Assembly: GCA_014729505.1 (NCBI GenBank)
Contig: WJJS01000014.1
Location: 1-64,000 of the forward strand
Source of the DNA: Candidatus Woesearchaeota archaeon
GTDB taxonomy: Archaea > Nanobdellota > Nanobdellia > Woesearchaeales > ARS49
Direction of reading: 5' to 3'
Length of the DNA: 64,000 bases
Positions 59,597 through 64,000 of this stretch are shown here, one piece after another. Position numbers and translations under genes: made by a program. The notes under the pieces are model-generated. The model ran no database searches, was not told where the DNA came from, and saw only the letters and a program-made list of their open reading frames with translations. Positions within the stretch are counted from its first letter, which is position 1. Each line of letters begins with the position of its first letter.

Positions 59597-60076
59597 TCAT
59601 CGTTTCTTGAGTGCAGTAACTTGATCATCGATAAAACGCACCACCACATCCTTGTACACCAAATCAAAAGCACCAAGAGGACCTAATTCGTGACGCTCAA
59701 GCTCAGGACCTACTTGCTTGTGCACCTCTTCAAGGGTCATGCCACCCTTAATACCGTACTCACCCTTCTCATAAAAACGAAGAATATCCTGCACGCCCAA
59801 GAGCTCTTCAGCATTTGCGTCCCTCGCCACGTGATAAATATGCTCAGGAACATATTTGCCCTTCGGTAATTTGTTTGGTACAGGATTTGGAACAAACATG
59901 GAAAGCCAGAACACAAGCGTCTTCTTATCAAAAGCCATAAACGACAAATACTTCTCCTTTTTGCCCGCAATATCCTCTTTAATCGCCGCCAGCGTACGCG
60001 CATCAATCGTTTCGGGCTTTACCTTGCGCTCATTAACAAAATGGACATGAACAATACCCTGAGGAATACGCTGCAT
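59597..60076 (-). CDS. Hypothetical protein
   Basis: 159 aa ORF. Confidence 0.6.
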   Translation of the reverse strand: MQRIPQGIVHVHFVNERKVKPETIDARTLAAIKEDIAGKKEKYLSFMAFDKKTLVFWLSMFVPNPVPNKLPKGKYVPEHIYHVARDANAEELLGVQDILRFYEKGEYGIKGGMTLEEVHKQVGPELERHELGPLGAFDLVYKDVVVRFIDDQVTALKKR

Positions 60077-60151
60077 GAAGAGCCAAACGAAGCGCAGCTA
60101 TAAAAAATGAACGCCAAAATATTAAAAAGATCAGACAATGGAACACACGAT

Positions 60152-60640
60152 ATGACAAAAGAACTCATCTTCATGGACGGAGAATTTGCAGGACTGCGAG
60201 CTAACGGCACCGACCTGTTATCCATCGCACTGATCAAAGAAACAGGAGAAGAACTATACCTCGAATTAGAGTATGAAGGAGAAGTAGATGACTGGGTGCG
60301 CGACAATATCATACCCATGCTCAAAGGACCAAAAGTGAGTAAGAAAGAAGCAAAACAAAAGATCCTTGAGTTTGTCGGACCTAGCAAGCCATTCATGGTT
60401 GCTTATGTTAATCAATTTGATTGGATGGCAATCTGCGGACTCTTCGGCGTCTTTGATGTACCGTTCTACTGGAAACCCATTGACTTTTGCAGCATACTGT
60501 ATTCGAAAGGTTTTGATATCACACTCGGCATAGAAAAAATGGCCCTCGATGTTGGAATCAACATCAACAACTACACAAAACACCACGCGCTTGACGACAC
60601 ACGATTAATGAAAGACATGTGGGACAAACTACAGAACTAG
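60152..60640 (+). CDS. DEDD-type exonuclease/RNase H-like protein
   Basis: ELIFMDGEFAGLRANGTDLLSIALI; VAYVNQFDWMAI; HHALDDTRLMKDMW. Confidence 0.65.
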   Translation: MTKELIFMDGEFAGLRANGTDLLSIALIKETGEELYLELEYEGEVDDWVRDNIIPMLKGPKVSKKEAKQKILEFVGPSKPFMVAYVNQFDWMAICGLFGVFDVPFYWKPIDFCSILYSKGFDITLGIEKMALDVGININNYTKHHALDDTRLMKDMWDKLQN

Positions 60641-60680
60641 AACGTAAATTCTTTAAACGAGACGCAAAGAAACGCCATTC

Positions 60681-61055
60681 ATGGTATTCATCATCTACGA
60701 CAGATACATCAGAGGATCAGTCATTCACTACGTGCCCTTCGAGCAGGAACACTTTCGCGCAGCAGAACAACTTTTAGCAAAAGATCCTCGATTCACATAC
60801 CTACAGAGAGTCCGTGCATATCAACAAGGTGCAGATATCGCGCAATTCATAGATAATACGCTCATACAATTTTCGTCCACACTAGTAACAGATATCACGA
60901 TACGAGAAATGATTAAACAATCAGGAGCACAATACTATATGTACAGTCACGATATCACAAAAAGACCGATAGAAGAACTACTCACAGATCCTAGGCCCGT
61001 AAATGATGCATCACTCTGCAGTACGCAGAGACAAGATCATCAAGATCGCGCGTAA
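60681..61055 (+). CDS. Hypothetical protein
   Basis: 124 aa ORF; converges with the gene at 60991-61458. Confidence 0.45.
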   Translation: MVFIIYDRYIRGSVIHYVPFEQEHFRAAEQLLAKDPRFTYLQRVRAYQQGADIAQFIDNTLIQFSSTLVTDITIREMIKQSGAQYYMYSHDITKRPIEELLTDPRPVNDASLCSTQRQDHQDRA

Positions 61056-61458
61056 CCGTCTGTTGTAACGATGTCAATTGCGCATCATTTAGCTCAGTAG
61101 CCCAGCGAGCCTGGCGATACTTCAGCATTTCAAAAGTCTCGCGCAGGACACCCCACTGCACCTCATGAGGGGCAGTAGAAGAATACGATAGAAACCGCTG
61201 CTTTCCATCAATAAGCAAGTCCACACGGGAACGAAGCACATGCTCGTATAAACGACCATCGTTGTATGATTTGCTCAATGCAGGTTCAAGCAATACCATC
61301 GACAAACGACTGCCAACCAGCATCTCATCATCAGGATCAAACCACAATAAGTCACCAGATTTCGCAGCGCCAAGATCACTATGAACCTCAAAAGGGACAT
61401 GAGCATCACGATAACGTTCACGAATCGCTAAAAGAGCATCTTTTACTGCTGACTTCAT
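60991..61458 (-). CDS. Hypothetical protein
   Basis: 155 aa ORF. Confidence 0.5.
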   Translation of the reverse strand: MKSAVKDALLAIRERYRDAHVPFEVHSDLGAAKSGDLLWFDPDDEMLVGSRLSMVLLEPALSKSYNDGRLYEHVLRSRVDLLIDGKQRFLSYSSTAPHEVQWGVLRETFEMLKYRQARWATELNDAQLTSLQQTVTRDLDDLVSAYCRVMHHLRA

Positions 61459-61495
61459 GTTATCTTACTGCATTTTACCGCTTATAAGACTTGTC

Positions 61496-62167
61496 CTAAA
61501 ATAATTCCCTATATTGTCTAAGAAACTCCACCGTATGCTCGCCCTGCACAAATCGAAGTCGAAGCTGAGGATGACACTCAATCAAATCGCCCGAAGACAA
61601 ATCAACATTATTATGGGGAGGAATATAGTTACCATTCAGTTTTGTGCCATTTGTAGAGCCTAAATCGCGCAACTGATAGCGGCGATCATCATAAGGACGA
61701 TGTTCAGTTTCAGGATTAAGAGCACGACGCGTACCGATAAGCGCATGAAAACCAGAAAGAGCAGACAATGTTGCAGTAATATCACACAAACCAGAACGAC
61801 CAATAGACCAGGGCTTTCCCGCACGGTCCTTTTCGCGAACCAGGGGAATACAATAACATTTTCGAGGAGCAAGCGTTGCCACACGTTCCAGGCGCGCAGT
61901 AGTATCGGCCGTTATTGGAAGTGGCCGGGGCTCTTCAAGAATACCTACAAGAAACGGATGATTGTACCGTTGCATAAAACCGTTATCACCATACTTATCG
62001 AGGCAGTCACAAAACTGTCTTGGGTTACGTAGTGGACGTTTCATACTCTGCGGAATCGCCTTTTCATACTTAAAGAAATAGGCCATCTCAGCAGTGATAA
62101 CACGACGTGAGAAAGCCTTAAATACCCCCTTGCGTACATCGGGCGAAGATTTTGGAGGTCGTACCAT
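61496..62167 (-). CDS. FHA-domain protein
   Basis: WSIGRSGLCDITATLSALSGFHALI...YQLRDLGSTNGTKLNGNYI. The true start may be internal because 62166 on the plus strand starts another ORF. Confidence 0.75.
   Translation of the reverse strand: MVRPPKSSPDVRKGVFKAFSRRVITAEMAYFFKYEKAIPQSMKRPLRNPRQFCDCLDKYGDNGFMQRYNHPFLVGILEEPRPLPITADTTARLERVATLAPRKCYCIPLVREKDRAGKPWSIGRSGLCDITATLSALSGFHALIGTRRALNPETEHRPYDDRRYQLRDLGSTNGTKLNGNYIPPHNNVDLSSGDLIECHPQLRLRFVQGEHTVEFLRQYRELF
62118..62125 (+). promoter_or_regulatory. TATA-box-like element for micro-ORF 62166
   Basis: ttaaatac, about 45 nt upstream of the ATG. Confidence 0.4.
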
Positions 62168-62249
62168 GGAAGAATGTCCTATGTGCGGAGAAGAAGTAGC
62201 AAAACTCTGCCCTGATTGCGGCGAATGCGAAGACTGTTGTGAGTGCTAG
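62166..62249 (+). CDS. 27-aa Cys-rich zinc-finger microprotein MEECPMCGEEVAKLCPDCGECEDCCEC
   Basis: Perfect SD GGAGGT at 62154-62159; four CxxC-type pairs. Confidence 0.65.
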   Translation: MEECPMCGEEVAKLCPDCGECEDCCEC

Positions 62250-62289
62250 GCGTCAGGATCACGCTTACATCCTTAACCTTTTTTTCTTT

Positions 62290-62799
62290 TCACTTTCCCA
62301 CATTCTTTGAGAGACGCGACTGAAGATGCACATCATAAGGTTCTCTTTTGTGACGATGAATAGCATAATTATGCTCCATACGCTCAATAAGCTGGCCAAC
62401 CTTATGAGGCGAGGGCATACGATTAGCAGCAAAAAGATGCGGCTGAAAACCAGGATTATTGACAAATACATCACCATAATTAAGCAATCGCTGCCACAAC
62501 TTTTGTCGCACCTTCAAATCCATCATATCATCGTAATAGACAGAATATGATTGTCGTGACAACACACCGCGACGCACCGTGATCTTATTCGTCGCAACTG
62601 TCATCGAATGACTGCGCACAGACAATTCAGTGTGCACTATAACAGCACCACCAAGAATCACCGGAACATACATATACAGTACGCCGGCAAAAAACAGATA
62701 CGCACCAACACCAAGCAGACAAAAAGAAAAGAGATACCTCAAAGGAAAAGCGCGACGTACTTGCGTAATTGTAACAGGTAGATTCTTGAGGTTCACCAT
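62290..62799 (-). CDS. bPH2/DUF304-like membrane protein
   Basis: Two TMs then HTELSVRSHSMTVATNKITVRRGVLSRQSYSVYYDDMMDLKVRQKLWQRLLNYGDVFV. Confidence 0.75.
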   Translation of the reverse strand: MVNLKNLPVTITQVRRAFPLRYLFSFCLLGVGAYLFFAGVLYMYVPVILGGAVIVHTELSVRSHSMTVATNKITVRRGVLSRQSYSVYYDDMMDLKVRQKLWQRLLNYGDVFVNNPGFQPHLFAANRMPSPHKVGQLIERMEHNYAIHRHKREPYDVHLQSRLSKNVGK

Positions 62800-62857
62800 C
62801 TCTTAGTACTCCTCAAGAATGGGTCGTATAAAATAGTTTCGCAGCCAAACGTAACGA

Positions 62858-62947
62858 TTACTTACTTGGCGGTTGAGGTTCAGGATCTGGTGTTGGAGGC
62901 TTTGGAAGCGGGTCCGGTTTTGGTTTTGGCGGTGCAAATCGTGTCAT
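62858..62947 (-). CDS. Putative 29-aa proline-rich microprotein MTRFAPPKPKPDPLPKPPTPDPEPQPPSK
   Basis: Complete ORF; TATA-like tttaagta about 27 nt upstream, consistent with a leaderless mRNA; no SD. Confidence 0.4.
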   Translation of the reverse strand: MTRFAPPKPKPDPLPKPPTPDPEPQPPSK

Positions 62948-63043
62948 AAAAGGAGTCAATGAGATGGTTTACTTAAATGTTTGGTAGAAAAAAGGTGAAA
63001 AAAAAGAGAAATAATTAGTCGCAGAGAAATCCTACACAAGCAA

Positions 63044-63088
63044 TTATTTCTTCTTCTTACTGTCAGCCTTCTTTTTTTTCTTAGCCAT
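63044..63088 (-). CDS. Putative 14-aa lysine-rich peptide MAKKKKKADSKKKK
   Basis: Near-perfect SD aggaggtgaacATG on the minus strand; complete ORF. Confidence 0.5.
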   Translation of the reverse strand: MAKKKKKADSKKKK

Positions 63089-63229
63089 GTTCACCTCCTA
63101 GGAGTGTGTCGGAGATCCCGTTCATGGTACTTATTTGTCACGTGTAAAATCACAACAAGAAAGCAGATCTCTGGTAGGAACATACAACGATAGCCACATT
63201 TATATACCGGAACATGTTGATACCAGGTA

Positions 63230-63812
63230 ATGAAACAAGTGGATCCGGAACAACCCATTCTTACAAAAAACGATCAAGAAGTACTCAAGAGAATGCTTGA
63301 AAAAGCAAAAATGCCGGATGCAGAAATCGCAAGACAACTACGACTATCCCAACAAGCCATATTCAAAATACGTCAAAAAGCTCGAAGACAAAGGAATCAT
63401 CCAGGGATACATGCCAATTATCGATTTCAAAAAATTAGGGATACACGTACTGGTCGTTCTCGAAGTAAAAGTAACACCTCTTGTATGGAACTCACTATCG
63501 GAAACACACGTTGCACAACGACTGCGAGAAGTGCCACAAGTAATCAGCGCGTACCGCGTACCAGAATCAGAAATCACACATGTACTCGTCATGGGCTTTA
63601 GAGACATCGAACAAAAAGACCGCATTCTCATGAAACTGCAAACACGATTCAGTCAGGAAATCATCATCAAAGCAGCGTACCCTATCAGCGTGAACCGCAT
63701 CATCACCATGAGTCCTGTTGGATTACTGCGCGAAGTCCTCGATAAAAAAGAACCGTCCCTAGAATACCTGTTTCTCAAAAATCGCGGTAGTAAAGCACAA
63801 CGGCACGATTAA
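63230..63812 (+). pseudogene. Lrp/AsnC-family regulator with +1 frame change at about 63374
   Basis: LTKNDQEVLKRMLEKAKMPDAEIARQLRLSQQAIFKIR (frame 1) continues as KKLEDKGIIQGYMPIIDFKKLGIHVLVVLEVKV (frame 2) if C63374 is skipped. Confidence 0.8.
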
Positions 63813-63908
63813 TTACTAAAAATACTCCCAAAAAACAAGCTGTCAGTACAGTGTACGGGTTTGCTCAGAGTGCAACACCACTCACTGCATGAGACGCTCT
63901 GAACACAT

Positions 63909-64000
63909 ATGAAAAACTACCATCTTACACACCTGCGAAAAAAACATCACACCCCAGAACACTTTGAACGACGACAATCATACTTCCAGCGAGTATACCT
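63909..64000 (+). CDS. Partial CDS running off window end
   Basis: MKNYHLTHLRKKHHTPEHFERRQSYFQRVY... Confidence 0.4.
   Translation, partial: MKNYHLTHLRKKHHTPEHFERRQSYFQRVY

Noticed and set aside
1-64000. CRISPR arrays, transposons, prophage or conjugative modules
   Set aside because: No regularly spaced repeats, Cas proteins, transposase/integrase motifs or structural phage genes recognised.

Overview
This 64 kb window is archaeal. The evidence is archaeal-only gene content (Pop5 - proteasome alpha - SBDS - Rrp4 - Rrp41 - Rrp42 - RpoK superoperon, eS1, aIF1A, Bud32, archaeal Dph2, archaemetzincin, Lhr-like helicase), TATA boxes about 25-30 nt upstream of many starts, and GGAGGT Shine-Dalgarno (SD) sites. 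The small, often uncharacterised proteins resemble a DPANN-type genome, but I cannot place the lineage from the sequence alone. One complete tRNA-Lys(CTT) is present. I saw no rRNA, CRISPR array, transposase or prophage. The strongest lead is at 50.25-57.5 kb. A class II (adenosylcobalamin) ribonucleotide reductase with intact catalytic residues sits near a second class II RNR-like protein. The second protein keeps its ATP-cone and the thiyl-radical cysteine (SPCGE) but has lost both substrate-reducing cysteines (CFVLP -> IYALP; ACNLGS -> GAILGS) and the motif Asn (NPCGE -> SPCGE). It is followed directly by a CobO-type corrinoid adenosyltransferase. Other leads are: several apparent pseudoenzymes (an S2P-like membrane protein lacking metal ligands, a double HIT protein lacking both nucleophile His, a PAP2-like protein); a short Dph2 lacking the first Fe-S domain; a tandem duplication containing a 14-nt tRNA 5' fragment plus a perfect hairpin; five unlisted micro-ORFs and an overlapping uORF, most with good SD sites; and three interrupted genes (metallophosphoesterase, LRR, Lrp/AsnC). 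Family calls come from reading motifs by eye, without database searches.
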